NCBI RefSeq assembly: GCF_006337085.1
Contig: NZ_CP040882.1
Coordinates: 1,798,001-1,862,000 of the forward strand
From: Sutterella faecalis
Lineage (GTDB): Bacteria > Pseudomonadota > Gammaproteobacteria > Burkholderiales > Burkholderiaceae_F
Direction of reading: 5' to 3'
Length of the DNA stretch: 64,000 nt
Under the pieces are notes generated by a model that was not told the DNA's origin, ran no database searches, and saw only the letters and a list, made by a program, of their open reading frames with translations. The position numbers were made by a program, and so were the translations under genes. How positions within the stretch are numbered: position 1 is the first letter of the stretch; each line of letters starts with the position of its first letter. Positions 1-8,172 of this stretch are shown here, one piece after another.

Positions 1-255
1 CTTCTTCCAGCGGTACAGGCCGTTGATGCCGAAGGGCTCAGCGCCTCCGTTACGCCTCTGCGCATCCGCGCACGCATCTCTGAGCTTATCGCCCAGGAAA
101 ATCCTGAAAAGCGGCTTTCCGATCAGGCGCTTACAGATCTACTTCGCGCCGAAGGCTTTGACATCACGCGCCGCACTGTAGCGAAGTACCGTGATCTTGA
201 AGGCATCCCAACGGCCCGCCTGCGCAGGGACAAGACTTCTGTTCTCTCTGAATGA
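1..255 (+). CDS. rpoN: RNA polymerase sigma-54 factor, C-terminal fragment
   Basis: Reading frame 1 is open from the first base to the TGA at 253-255 and encodes the last 84 residues of sigma-54. The C-terminal RpoN box is visible as TRRTVAKYRD, followed by the usual short end (LEGIPTARLRR and a few more residues). In the family this helix-turn-helix reads the -24 promoter element, so the protein directs RNA polymerase to enhancer-dependent promoters. The 5' part lies outside the window. The stop overlaps the ATG of ptsN (ATGA), so the two are probably translationally coupled. Identification is secure because of the RpoN box and the ptsN neighbour. Confidence 0.93.
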   Translation, partial: LLPAVQAVDAEGLSASVTPLRIRARISELIAQENPEKRLSDQALTDLLRAEGFDITRRTVAKYRDLEGIPTARLRRDKTSVLSE

Positions 256-731
256 CTCTTCTCACACCCTATCTCAAGCTTGAATCCGTCAGGCTTGACC
301 TCAATCTCTCCAGCCAAAAACGACTCTTTGAGGAAGCCTCGCTTGCTTTTGAACGAGCTTACGGCGTGCCTCACGATGAGGCATTCGCCGCTCTCATGGA
401 GCGCGAACGAATCGGCTCGACTGCAGTGGGTCACGGGTGCGCCGTGCCGCACGGCAGACTCGCCGAACTGGAAAGTCCGGCCATTGTTTTCCTGCGAACG
501 CTCGCCCCCCTCAAGGTGTCCGCTCCGGACAATCAGGGCGTTCAGCTCTTTTTCGCGATTCTTGTGCCCGCAAAGAATCCAGGAGACCATCTCGCGCTTC
601 TCAGGGAAACCGCCGGCATCTTCGGCGACGAGAAAACCCGCGAAGCGCTGCTCAGGGCGCCCGATGCGATGAGCTTCCTTGAAATACTCTCGCAGTGGTC
701 GCCCGCATCAGAATCCGAAAAATTATCCTGA
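252..731 (+). CDS. ptsN: PTS IIA-like nitrogen regulatory protein PtsN
   Basis: This 159-residue cytoplasmic protein is a single EIIA-Ntr domain, the last phosphoacceptor of the regulatory nitrogen PTS (PtsP-PtsO-PtsN). The phosphorylated histidine is expected at His67 in the motif GHGCAVPHGRL. The length matches the family (about 150-165). It starts inside the rpoN stop codon and is followed after 76 bases by rapZ. In many betaproteobacteria hprK sits between ptsN and rapZ; here there is no room for it. PtsN usually controls potassium uptake, nitrogen and stress responses through protein contacts; which targets apply here is unknown. Confidence 0.93.
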   Translation: MTLLTPYLKLESVRLDLNLSSQKRLFEEASLAFERAYGVPHDEAFAALMERERIGSTAVGHGCAVPHGRLAELESPAIVFLRTLAPLKVSAPDNQGVQLFFAILVPAKNPGDHLALLRETAGIFGDEKTREALLRAPDAMSFLEILSQWSPASESEKLS

Positions 732-807
732 GCAAAACCTCCTCCAAGCCTGTCATTCCTGATAAAACGAAGGCGATCTCTCAACTCCTGAAGCGTGAGG
801 CACCATC

Positions 808-1698
808 ATGCAGCTCATCATCGTCACGGGACTCTCCGGCGGCGGCAAGTCGATTGCCGTGCGGCAGCTTGAAGACAGCGGCTTTTACTGCATCGACAAT
901 CTGCCGGGCGAATTTCTCCTCCCCGTTGCAAAAAGCCTGGCCGCGAGCGGAACGCGTGCTGCGGCCGTGGCGATCGACGCACGCTCGCATGCGACTTTCG
1001 ACAAGGCGCTCGAAGCGTTTGAGGAATTGAAGCGCGAGGGCTTTGACATGCGCGTGCTCTTTCTCACCGCTTCGAATGAGGAACTCATCCGGCGCTTTTC
1101 AGAAACGCGCCGCCGACATCCTTTGAGCACGCATGCGGAACACCTCGACCAGGAACTGACGCTCCAGGAAGCCATCCGGCTCGAGCGGGCGCTGCTCGCC
1201 CCCGTTGCGCAGATCGCTCACGTGATGGATACGAGCCGTCTCCTGCCGTCGCAGCTTCGCCGCTGGGTGCAGCAGTTCATCGGAGCGCCCTCCGCCAAAC
1301 TGACGCTCACCTTTGAATCCTTCGGCTACAAGCGGGGCCTGCCCTTCGCCTCAGACCTTGTCTTTGACGTAAGGTGCCTGCCGAACCCCTACTACCTCCC
1401 GGAACTGCGGCCCCTCACCGGCATGGACAAGCCCGTAGCCGACTATCTGGCCGGGCAGCCTCTTGTCGGAGAAATGATTGCCGACATCGCGCGCTTCATT
1501 GAAAAGTGGCTGCCGCATTACACCGCGCAGAACCGCCACTACCTTACGGTTTGCATCGGCTGCACGGGCGGTCAGCACCGCTCCGTTTATGTTGCAGAAG
1601 CGCTGGGCCGGCACTTTGCCAAGCGTGCGGGCACGATTGTCCGCCACCGTGCGGTGGAAGCGGCCACGCCTGCGGAAGCCAAGCTTCAGACGGAGTAG
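808..1698 (+). CDS. rapZ: RNase adapter protein RapZ
   Basis: 296 residues with an N-terminal Walker A motif GLSGGGKS (about residues 8-15) and the conserved C-terminal region containing CIGCTGGQHRSVY. RapZ binds nucleotides and, in enterobacteria, guides RNase E to the small RNA GlmZ to tune glucosamine-6-phosphate synthesis; in betaproteobacteria the RNA target is not established. The ATG at 808 has a GTGAGG ribosome site just upstream. It shares the rpoN-ptsN transcription direction. The 3' end overlaps the end of convergent mutY by 13 bases. Confidence 0.93.
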   Translation: MQLIIVTGLSGGGKSIAVRQLEDSGFYCIDNLPGEFLLPVAKSLAASGTRAAAVAIDARSHATFDKALEAFEELKREGFDMRVLFLTASNEELIRRFSETRRRHPLSTHAEHLDQELTLQEAIRLERALLAPVAQIAHVMDTSRLLPSQLRRWVQQFIGAPSAKLTLTFESFGYKRGLPFASDLVFDVRCLPNPYYLPELRPLTGMDKPVADYLAGQPLVGEMIADIARFIEKWLPHYTAQNRHYLTVCIGCTGGQHRSVYVAEALGRHFAKRAGTIVRHRAVEAATPAEAKLQTE

Positions 1699-2750
1699 CC
1701 GGCAACCTGGAGCGCGGCCTTTGCAAGCGTCCGCACCGGAGTTGGCATCCCGGGCATTTCATCCCGCCCGGGGAGAAATGCGCTGTAGCCTTCGGCCTTC
1801 AACGCTCCCTCACGCGAAATAAACGCAGCGGCCTGAATGAAAAGCCGCTGATGCGTGAGCTCTCGCTGGGAATTCCCCAGGCAAACCGTCTTCCACTCGG
1901 CATCAAGACCAAAATCCGAAGGGAATAACAGCCCCTTCGACTCCTCAGCAGGAATTTCCCGCACGCAGGGCACCCAAAGCCCACGCCAGATTGAGTCGCT
2001 GTTCGGGCGCAGCCAAAGTCCTTCAGCAGAAACAGCAAATCCAAGAAGCAGATGCCGCTCTTTTTTCTCGAGAGATTTCTTGGGCTTTGGGAAATCCTCC
2101 GGATTAGCATCCGCGGCCCGGCACAAAGTCCGAACCGGGCACAACGTGCATTTTGGATTTCGTTTGCGGCAAATCTGGCTTCCGAGATCCATGAGCCCCT
2201 GCGTATAGTCCGCAATCAGGTCGCTTCCGGGCATCAGCGCCTTCGCGCATTGCCGGACCTTTTTTTCAAAGGTCTTTTGACCTACCCGACCGGGAATCAT
2301 CCGAATCCTTGCACAGACTCGCTTGACGTTGCCGTCAATCATCGGGAACCTCGCCTCATGACTCGTAAAGGCCGCTACGGCCGCTGCCGTTGAGGGGCCA
2401 ACGCCCGGAAGCGTCAGCAGACCCTTCACGCGTGTCGGAAACTTTCCTCTAAGATTGGATACGACATGCGCGGCAGCGCGCTGCAGATTCCTTGCCCGGG
2501 CGTAATAGCCGAGTCCGGCCCAAAGCCGCATGAGCTCCTCTTCAGGAGCTTCTGCGAGCGATTCCACCGTCGGGAATCTTTTCAGAAACCTCTCGTAATA
2601 AGGGATCACCGTGGCTACCTGCGTCTGCTGCAGCATGACTTCGGATACAAGCCGTTCATAGGGGGTATCAAAAGCCTGCCACGGCAGCGTGCGTCTGCCG
2701 CATGAGCGCTGCCATTCAACAAGCGTGCGGGAAAAGGTCGTCTGTTTCAT
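1686..2750 (-). CDS. mutY: Adenine DNA glycosylase MutY
   Basis: 354 residues starting MKQTTFSRTL; upstream in-frame sequence exists but lacks family similarity, so this start is preferred. MutY removes adenine mispaired with 8-oxoguanine. Visible are the helix-hairpin-helix region (LPGVGPSTAAAVAAF), the catalytic glutamate segment SEVMLQQTQVATV, and the C-X6-C-X2-C-X5-C cysteines of the [4Fe-4S] cluster (CRKRNPKCTLCPVRTLC). A C-terminal NUDIX-like part follows. It is convergent with rapZ and divergent from the TPR gene. mutM, often next to mutY in Burkholderiales, is absent here. Confidence 0.95.
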   Translation of the reverse strand: MKQTTFSRTLVEWQRSCGRRTLPWQAFDTPYERLVSEVMLQQTQVATVIPYYERFLKRFPTVESLAEAPEEELMRLWAGLGYYARARNLQRAAAHVVSNLRGKFPTRVKGLLTLPGVGPSTAAAVAAFTSHEARFPMIDGNVKRVCARIRMIPGRVGQKTFEKKVRQCAKALMPGSDLIADYTQGLMDLGSQICRKRNPKCTLCPVRTLCRAADANPEDFPKPKKSLEKKERHLLLGFAVSAEGLWLRPNSDSIWRGLWVPCVREIPAEESKGLLFPSDFGLDAEWKTVCLGNSQRELTHQRLFIQAAAFISREGALKAEGYSAFLPGRDEMPGMPTPVRTLAKAALQVAGYSV

Positions 2751-2934
2751 GAAGGGATCCTGGGGGAATATTGGGGCGCACATTCTCTCATGCAATCCGA
2801 AGAAACACCTTGAGACTTTCGCGCCCCGAACGGCATAAGGTACCGACGACGCCTCGGCAGATACAATGATCCGACTTATGCCGGCACTCCCGGATCCTGC
2901 CGGCCACTCCGAAAGAATTACAAAAGGACGCACC

Positions 2935-4689
2935 ATGCCCACCGGCAGATTCAGTTCACTCCCCGCCGCAGTTCTTGCCGCCGCCATGACTGCAACGCAC
3001 GCCATGCCCGGCATGCCGGCAGGACATCCTGCCGTCTCCATGCCAGACCGCACGCTTTTCGAACTTATTGCCGCGGGCGTCGCCATCCATCGTAATGATC
3101 CGGACTTTGCTTATGCCGCCTGGATGGATGCAGCCCAAAAAGAGCACAACCCTGAAATCGCCGAACTCGCCTGGCAGGCGGCAGTAGCCAGCCGGCAACC
3201 GGGGAAAGCGCTCGAAGCGGCGCAGCTCTGGCTGCGCCTTGACCCCAAATCCGAAAAAGCCCTTCAGACGATACTGGCTGATGCCGTTGAACGGAATGAT
3301 CAGCAGAGAATCGTGGAAACGCTCGCCAAAATGGAAAAAGCGCTCTCTCCGGATGATGAGAAGAAGGGTGACTGGGTTGAGCGTCTTCTCGACGTACTCG
3401 GCCATACGGCCAAACCCGGTGCCGGGCTCCAGAAACTCAGCGATGCGCTAGCCCCCTATGCGGCCCGCTACCCGAAGCGCGCCGACATCGGCATCGGCTA
3501 TGCGCAGCTTCTTTCGCGCTCCGGAAAGCTGAATCTCGCCTGTACGCGTGCCGAGGGAGCCATCCGCCAGGCCCCCGACGACCCTGAACTGCTCGGGCGC
3601 GCGGCCGACATCTGCTGGCCTGCCGATACGGCAAAAACGCGTTCGCTCTTACGTCAATATCTCAAGCGCCACCCCGACGACAGTCTTGTGCTGTTGATTT
3701 CTGGCCGCGTCGAGCAGCGCCTCGGCGAACGAGCACAAGCGCTCGCCACGCTCGACCGCGCCATGAAGAAGGGCACTAAGGATGCCCGCATTGCACTCAA
3801 TGCCGGGCAGCTCGCCGCCGACCTTAATGATGCCGCCCGCACAGAAAAATTCCTTCTGCGCTATGTCGAGCTCCTGAAGGAGGAAAGCGAAGAAATCGAT
3901 CTCTCGCGTCTTGAAGTTTGGCTTCAGATGGGCAACGCCGCACTCATGCAGAAAGCCCCCGAGCGCGCTGCTGAATATTTTCATGAGCTTCAGGGCGGGC
4001 CTTTTGCGCTTCAGGCTCGGATCCGCGAGGCGCTTGCCCTCACAGACACGGGCAGGAACGATGAGGCGCTCCTCGTTCTCCGAAACGCCCGAAAGACGCT
4101 GCCCCTTGATGCCGCTGCCCTTTATTCAGCCGAAACGAAGCTCCTCCTTGAACTCGATCGCCGGGATGAAGCAATAAAGCTCATCAATGAAGCCGTCGAA
4201 AAACTCCCGTCAGAACCTGGCGTTCTCTACGACGCCGCCATGGTGGAGGAGGAATCCGGGAATACGGCCGCAGCAGAGAAGCACCTCGAAGCGCTTATCA
4301 AGCTCAGCCCCAATCATGTTGAAGCGCTCAACGCCCTCGGATACCTTTGGGCGGACGGCAACCGCAATCTCAAAGAGGCCCGGGAGCTTCTCGAGCGTGC
4401 CTACAAGGCAGAACCCCTCAACCCCTTCATCCTCGATTCGATGGGATGGCTCTGCTTCCGGGAAGGCCGTCTCAAGGCTGCCGCGGAATTTACGAGCGCA
4501 TCCCTTAAGCGCCTCTGGGACGCTGAGGTATCCGCCCATCTGGTAGAAATCCTTGCGCGCGACGGACGCACTGCGGAAGCGCAAAGAATGCTTGCGGATT
4601 ACGCGTCGCGCACCAGCGCGTCCGAGGCTAAGGCCCTCGCTGACCGCCTCTCTCTCAAGCTTTCCTCTCTTCCTGAGGCCAAGGAATGA
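2935..4689 (+). CDS. Exported tetratricopeptide-repeat protein
   Basis: A 584-residue protein made mostly of helical TPR-like repeats, e.g. around NHVEALNALGYLWAD and NPFILDSMGWLCFREG near the C terminus. The first ~25 residues (MPTGRFSSLPAAVLAAAMTA) look like a signal peptide, so it probably acts in the periplasm or at the outer membrane. The start at 2935 is preferred over an upstream in-frame ATG because AAAGGA precedes it and the signal peptide begins there. A large TPR protein directly before lolB is a conserved betaproteobacterial arrangement. It overlaps lolB by 4 bases. The exact role is not known; scaffolding in envelope assembly is an inference. Confidence 0.85.
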   Translation: MPTGRFSSLPAAVLAAAMTATHAMPGMPAGHPAVSMPDRTLFELIAAGVAIHRNDPDFAYAAWMDAAQKEHNPEIAELAWQAAVASRQPGKALEAAQLWLRLDPKSEKALQTILADAVERNDQQRIVETLAKMEKALSPDDEKKGDWVERLLDVLGHTAKPGAGLQKLSDALAPYAARYPKRADIGIGYAQLLSRSGKLNLACTRAEGAIRQAPDDPELLGRAADICWPADTAKTRSLLRQYLKRHPDDSLVLLISGRVEQRLGERAQALATLDRAMKKGTKDARIALNAGQLAADLNDAARTEKFLLRYVELLKEESEEIDLSRLEVWLQMGNAALMQKAPERAAEYFHELQGGPFALQARIREALALTDTGRNDEALLVLRNARKTLPLDAAALYSAETKLLLELDRRDEAIKLINEAVEKLPSEPGVLYDAAMVEEESGNTAAAEKHLEALIKLSPNHVEALNALGYLWADGNRNLKEARELLERAYKAEPLNPFILDSMGWLCFREGRLKAAAEFTSASLKRLWDAEVSAHLVEILARDGRTAEAQRMLADYASRTSASEAKALADRLSLKLSSLPEAKE

Positions 4690-5183
4690 TGAAGCGGCGC
4701 CTCATCCTTTCCGCAATCGCTGCAGCGCTTCTTGCTGCCGGGTGCGCCTCACCGCTCGCCAATGCGCGTACGTGGAAGGGACGCTTCGCACTCCGAAGCG
4801 AAAAAGAAAACCTTTCCGGACGCTTTGAACTCACCGACGCCCCGGGACTCCTGCGGCTCGATCTCCTCACTCCGCTTTCGGGCATCCTTGCCCGCATTGA
4901 GGAAACTTCCGGGGGAGCCATTTTCATGAAGAGTCTCTCGGATCCCGGCGTCAGGGGCAAAAACCTTGAAGCGCTCATGGACTCGCTCCTTGGGTTCTCG
5001 CTCCCGGTTCACGACCTTCTTTCTCTCCTCAGAAACGGGGCTGAAGCCCGGGATCTCTCATCCCAGACCTGGCAATGCCGCATCCTTTCAAGGTTCCCGA
5101 ACGGCGCCCCTCAGCGCCTTCGCATCGAACACGGTTCCCCAAACGCCCTTCAGGTCACGCTTTTCATCGATGAGGCTCTCTGA
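4686..5183 (+). CDS. lolB: Outer membrane lipoprotein insertion factor LolB
   Basis: 165 residues beginning with a lipoprotein signal and lipobox LAAGC (Cys20). LolB accepts lipoproteins from LolA and inserts them in the outer membrane. The body is a small beta-rich domain with low sequence conservation; the identification rests on WKGRFALR, the lipobox, the size and the strictly conserved location between the TPR gene and ispE. The ATG overlaps the preceding stop; a second ATG immediately follows (MMKRR). The stop at 5181-5183 shares a base with the ispE start. Confidence 0.88.
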   Translation: MMKRRLILSAIAAALLAAGCASPLANARTWKGRFALRSEKENLSGRFELTDAPGLLRLDLLTPLSGILARIEETSGGAIFMKSLSDPGVRGKNLEALMDSLLGFSLPVHDLLSLLRNGAEARDLSSQTWQCRILSRFPNGAPQRLRIEHGSPNALQVTLFIDEAL

Positions 5184-6097
5184 TGCCCGCTGCTTCTCAG
5201 GCGCCGCGCAAGTTCATCGGTCTCCCCGCGCCGGCAAAGCTTAATCTTTTCCTTCATGTGATCGGCCGCCGTGCCGACGGGAAGCACCTTCTTGAATCCA
5301 TCTTCATTCTGATTGATCTCGCCGACGAGCTCGACTTCAGCCTGCGGGATGACGGCGCCATCGTACGCACGGGAGATCTGGAGTGCGAGGCTGAGAACGA
5401 CCTCTGCGTTCGTGCTGCAGACGCGCTTCGAAAAGCTGCAAACAAACCGCAGGCAGGGGCAGAAATTCACGTCAAAAAGCACATTCCGGCTGGCGCCGGC
5501 ATGGGCGGCGGAAGTTCCGACGCCGCCACGACCCTTATTGCGCTCAATCGTCTCTGGGGACTTGACCTTCCTCGAGAGGAGCTCGCCCGGATAGGTGAAG
5601 CGCTCGGCGCCGATATTCCTTTCTTCATCAGAGGAAAAAACGCTTTTGTTGAAGGTATCGGAGAAATCATTACGCCGATGGATGTCCCTCCCGCCGAATA
5701 CGCTGTCCTCTGGCCTGGACGCGGTGTTTCCACTGCGAAAATTTTCTCTTCACCTTCCTTGACAAGGGATAGTGAATCCTTGAAAATAGCCATCTTTTCC
5801 GACTTTCTCCGGAACCGCTGGCCTGAGCTCCCCGGACATAATGACCTGCAGAAAACTGCAGTCGGTCTTGAGCCTGCGATCCTTCAAGCCCTGGACGCGC
5901 TTGCGCCCTTCGGCGAAGCCCGCATGACCGGCTCCGGAAGCGCTGTCTTCGCACTGAACAGGACCGGTTCGGCCGAACCTGCATCTCTGATGGAACGCAT
6001 CCCTGTTGACTGGCGTTTCTTCAGCGTTCGCAGTCTCCCCGAGCATCCGCTCTGCGCGTGGACGCGCAGTGCCGAAGAAGAAAGCACAGGGGTGTAG
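5183..6097 (+). CDS. ispE: 4-diphosphocytidyl-2-C-methyl-D-erythritol kinase
   Basis: 304 residues of the GHMP kinase family. IspE phosphorylates the 2-hydroxyl of CDP-methylerythritol in the MEP isoprenoid pathway. Visible are the substrate segment PAPAKLNLFLHVIGRR and the glycine-rich ATP loop PAGAGMGGGSSDAATTL, with catalytic Lys and Asp in place, plus the C-terminal GSGSAVFAL. The start overlaps the lolB stop. The last ten bases of the gene, including its TAG stop, are also the beginning of the tRNA-Gln gene, so the mRNA end and the tRNA 5' processing site overlap. Confidence 0.95.
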   Translation: MPAASQAPRKFIGLPAPAKLNLFLHVIGRRADGKHLLESIFILIDLADELDFSLRDDGAIVRTGDLECEAENDLCVRAADALRKAANKPQAGAEIHVKKHIPAGAGMGGGSSDAATTLIALNRLWGLDLPREELARIGEALGADIPFFIRGKNAFVEGIGEIITPMDVPPAEYAVLWPGRGVSTAKIFSSPSLTRDSESLKIAIFSDFLRNRWPELPGHNDLQKTAVGLEPAILQALDALAPFGEARMTGSGSAVFALNRTGSAEPASLMERIPVDWRFFSVRSLPEHPLCAWTRSAEEESTGV

Positions 6098-6162
6098 CCA
6101 AGCGGTAAGGCACCGGATTTTGATTCCGGCTACCGAAGGTTCGATTCCTTCCACCCCTGCCA
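6088..6162 (+). tRNA. tRNA-Gln (anticodon TTG), CCA encoded
   Basis: A full cloverleaf can be drawn: acceptor AGGGGTG (6088-6094) pairs with CACCCCT (6152-6158), the anticodon stem CCGGA/TCCGG encloses loop TTTTGAT with anticodon TTG at 6120-6122, and the T arm contains GGTTCGATTCC. Discriminator G6159 is followed by genomically encoded CCA (6160-6162). The first ten bases overlap the ispE coding end. tRNA-Gln between ispE and prs is a common betaproteobacterial arrangement. Confidence 0.96.
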
Positions 6163-6257
6163 GATCCCCGGGTTCATCAGAAAACTGATGGCTCGACGGA
6201 GCGCCCTGGCGGACACCCTCGCCAGTCTCAACCCAACCCCAAGTGAGAGCAGAAATC

Positions 6258-7217
6258 ATGGTCCCCATGGTGCCGGAAAGCATGATGGTCTTTGCAGGCA
6301 ATGCCAATCCCAAGCTTGCCCAGGCCGTCACCGAATATCTCCACATTCCCCTCGGCCGCGCGTCGGTTGCCCGCTTCAGCGACGGCGAGGTCAGCGTTCA
6401 GCTGCTGGACACGGTCCGCGGCAAGGACGTCTTCGTTCTGCAGAGCACCTGTGCTCCGACGAACGACAATCTGATGGAGCTGCTGATCATGGTGGATGCG
6501 CTCAAGCGCGCTTCTGCCCGCCGCATCACGGCTGCGATTCCTTACTACGGCTACGCCCGTCAGGACCGCCGTCCGCGTTCGGCCCGCGTTGCCATCTCGG
6601 CGAAGGTTGTCGCCAACATGCTGCAGTCTGCCGGCGTTGACCATGTCCTTACGATGGACCTGCATGCTGACCAGATTCAGGGCTTCTTCGACATTCCCGT
6701 CGACAACATTTACGCCACGCCGGTGCTCCTTGCCGACCTTCACGCCCGTCACCTCGAGAACCCCATCGTGGTCTCGCCCGACGTCGGCGGCGTTGTTCGC
6801 GCACGCGCCATGGCAAAGGCCATCGAGTCCGATCTCGCCATCATCGACAAGCGCCGTCCTCGCGCCAATGTTGCTGAGATCATGAACATCATCGGCGATG
6901 TGAAGGGCCGCACCTGCATCATCACCGACGACATCGTCGACACTGCCGGCACGCTCTGCAATGCAGCCGGAGCCCTCAAGGAACGCGGTGCGCTCGGCGT
7001 TGTGGCCTACATCACGCATCCGGTGCTCTCGGGCGCCGCGATCGATCGCATTACCAATTCCGCTCTGGACGAACTGGTTGTGACGGATACCATTCCGCTC
7101 TCGCCTGCCGCCCAGGCTTGCCCGAAGATCCGCCAGGTTTCCTGTGCGGCCATCATCGGCGAAACCCTCTCGCGCATCGCGCGCGAAGCCTCCGTGAGCA
7201 GCCTGTTCGCGGAGTAA
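6258..7217 (+). CDS. prs: Ribose-phosphate pyrophosphokinase (PRPP synthase)
   Basis: 319 residues from the ATG at 6258; an in-frame GTG at 6243 and ATGs at 6267 and 6282 are alternatives, and a GAGAG sequence ~8 bases before 6258 favours that one. The enzyme makes PRPP from ribose 5-phosphate and ATP for purine, pyrimidine, His, Trp and NAD synthesis. Visible are the ATP/Mg segment (MDLHADQIQGFFD), the YYGYARQDRR flexible-loop region, and the PRPP-binding motif DDIVDTAGTL. Located between tRNA-Gln and rplY as in relatives, with a terminator before rplY. Confidence 0.95.
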   Translation: MVPMVPESMMVFAGNANPKLAQAVTEYLHIPLGRASVARFSDGEVSVQLLDTVRGKDVFVLQSTCAPTNDNLMELLIMVDALKRASARRITAAIPYYGYARQDRRPRSARVAISAKVVANMLQSAGVDHVLTMDLHADQIQGFFDIPVDNIYATPVLLADLHARHLENPIVVSPDVGGVVRARAMAKAIESDLAIIDKRRPRANVAEIMNIIGDVKGRTCIITDDIVDTAGTLCNAAGALKERGALGVVAYITHPVLSGAAIDRITNSALDELVVTDTIPLSPAAQACPKIRQVSCAAIIGETLSRIAREASVSSLFAE

Positions 7218-7228
7218 TAAGCAATGCG

Positions 7229-7265
7229 GCGCGGAGTTGGTCGCGATTCCCGCCGCGCTTTTTTC
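7229..7265 (+). terminator. Rho-independent terminator after prs
   Basis: GCGCGG (7229-7234) pairs with CCGCGC (7253-7258) across an 18-base loop and is followed by six T's. rplY begins only 30 bases downstream, so some read-through or an overlapping promoter is likely. Confidence 0.6.
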
Positions 7266-7293
7266 TAAATTAATCACTCCTGAGGAGTTACCA

Positions 7294-7929
7294 ATGAAAG
7301 TCATCGCCACCACGCGCAAGGCGCAAGGTACGGGTGCGAGCCGCCGTCTGCGTCGTGCGGACAAGCTGCCGGGCATCGTCTACGGCGGCAACCAGCCCGC
7401 TGCGCCGATCGAGCTCGAACACAATCCGATCTTCTTTGCCCTTCGCAAGGAAAAGTTCCACGCTTCGATCCTGACGATGGAGCTTGACGGCGTCGAGCAG
7501 CTCGTTGTTCTGCGCGCCTTCCAGATGCATCCCTACAAGCCGCAGGTCATGCACATCGACTTCCAGCGCATCATGCCGGATCAGGAAGTCACGATGCGCG
7601 TGCCGCTGCACTTCTCGGGCGAAGAAATCAGCCCGGCCGTCAAGGTTTCGAAGTGCATCATTTCGCACACCGTTTCCTACGTCGAAGTGGCCTGCCTGCC
7701 GCGCGATCTTCCGGAATTCATTGAGGTCGACCTCTCGAAGATGGAAGACGGCATGACGCTGCACTCCACCGAACTCGTGGTCCCGGCCGGCGTTCGCGTT
7801 GTCACTGACAGCGTTGTCGCCTCCGTCATTACGCCGGTTGAAGAAGTCGTCACTGCTCCGGCTGCTGACGCTGCTGCCCCGGCCGCTGACGCTGCCGCCG
7901 CCGCTCCCGCCGCTGATGCCGCCAAGTAA
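7294..7929 (+). CDS. rplY: 50S ribosomal protein L25 (Ctc form)
   Basis: 211 residues. The ATG at 7294 follows a TGAGGAG ribosome-binding site, so the in-frame start 57 bases upstream is rejected. The N-terminal L25 domain (5S rRNA binding; GASRRLRRADKLPGIVYGG) is followed by the beta-rich TL5/Ctc C-terminal domain. The tail is a low-complexity run with repeated PAADAA units ending in AAK. Long Ctc-type L25 is typical of betaproteobacteria. It is separated from prs by a terminator and followed by a second one, so it may be expressed alone. Confidence 0.94.
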   Translation: MKVIATTRKAQGTGASRRLRRADKLPGIVYGGNQPAAPIELEHNPIFFALRKEKFHASILTMELDGVEQLVVLRAFQMHPYKPQVMHIDFQRIMPDQEVTMRVPLHFSGEEISPAVKVSKCIISHTVSYVEVACLPRDLPEFIEVDLSKMEDGMTLHSTELVVPAGVRVVTDSVVASVITPVEEVVTAPAADAAAPAADAAAAAPAADAAK

Positions 7930-7960
7930 TCCGGCTCTCACAGCCTGATTTACACTTAAG

Positions 7961-8001
7961 GGCCCGCTCGACAAATTTGCCGGGGCGGGCCTTTATATTT
8001 T
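7961..8001 (+). terminator. Rho-independent terminator after rplY
   Basis: GGCCCGC (7961-7967) pairs with GCGGGCC (7985-7991); a T-rich stretch (TTTATATTTTT) follows. Confidence 0.75.
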
Positions 8002-8172
8002 TCTAAACTTTCGAATTGCGAAGCTGGCTCGGGGAACTCATCTCTCCCCATTTCATTCCGGCCGCGCTTTGCCAAAGACTTTTCTCCTGCTGTCCGCCTC
8101 ATTCTCCATGACTTTCGAGACCTGATGTGCGAGGCCGTTCAGCGCCATCTCCTACACCAAATCTCAAAAATC

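Noticed and set aside
2751..3086. 112-codon N-terminal extension of MutY
   Set aside because: It crosses the intergenic region and the opposite TPR gene start and has no MutY similarity; MKQTTF is the plausible start.
7850..7926. Tandem GCTGCTGAC-type repeats as a mobile repeat
   Set aside because: They are in frame and encode the Ala/Asp/Pro tail of ribosomal protein L25.
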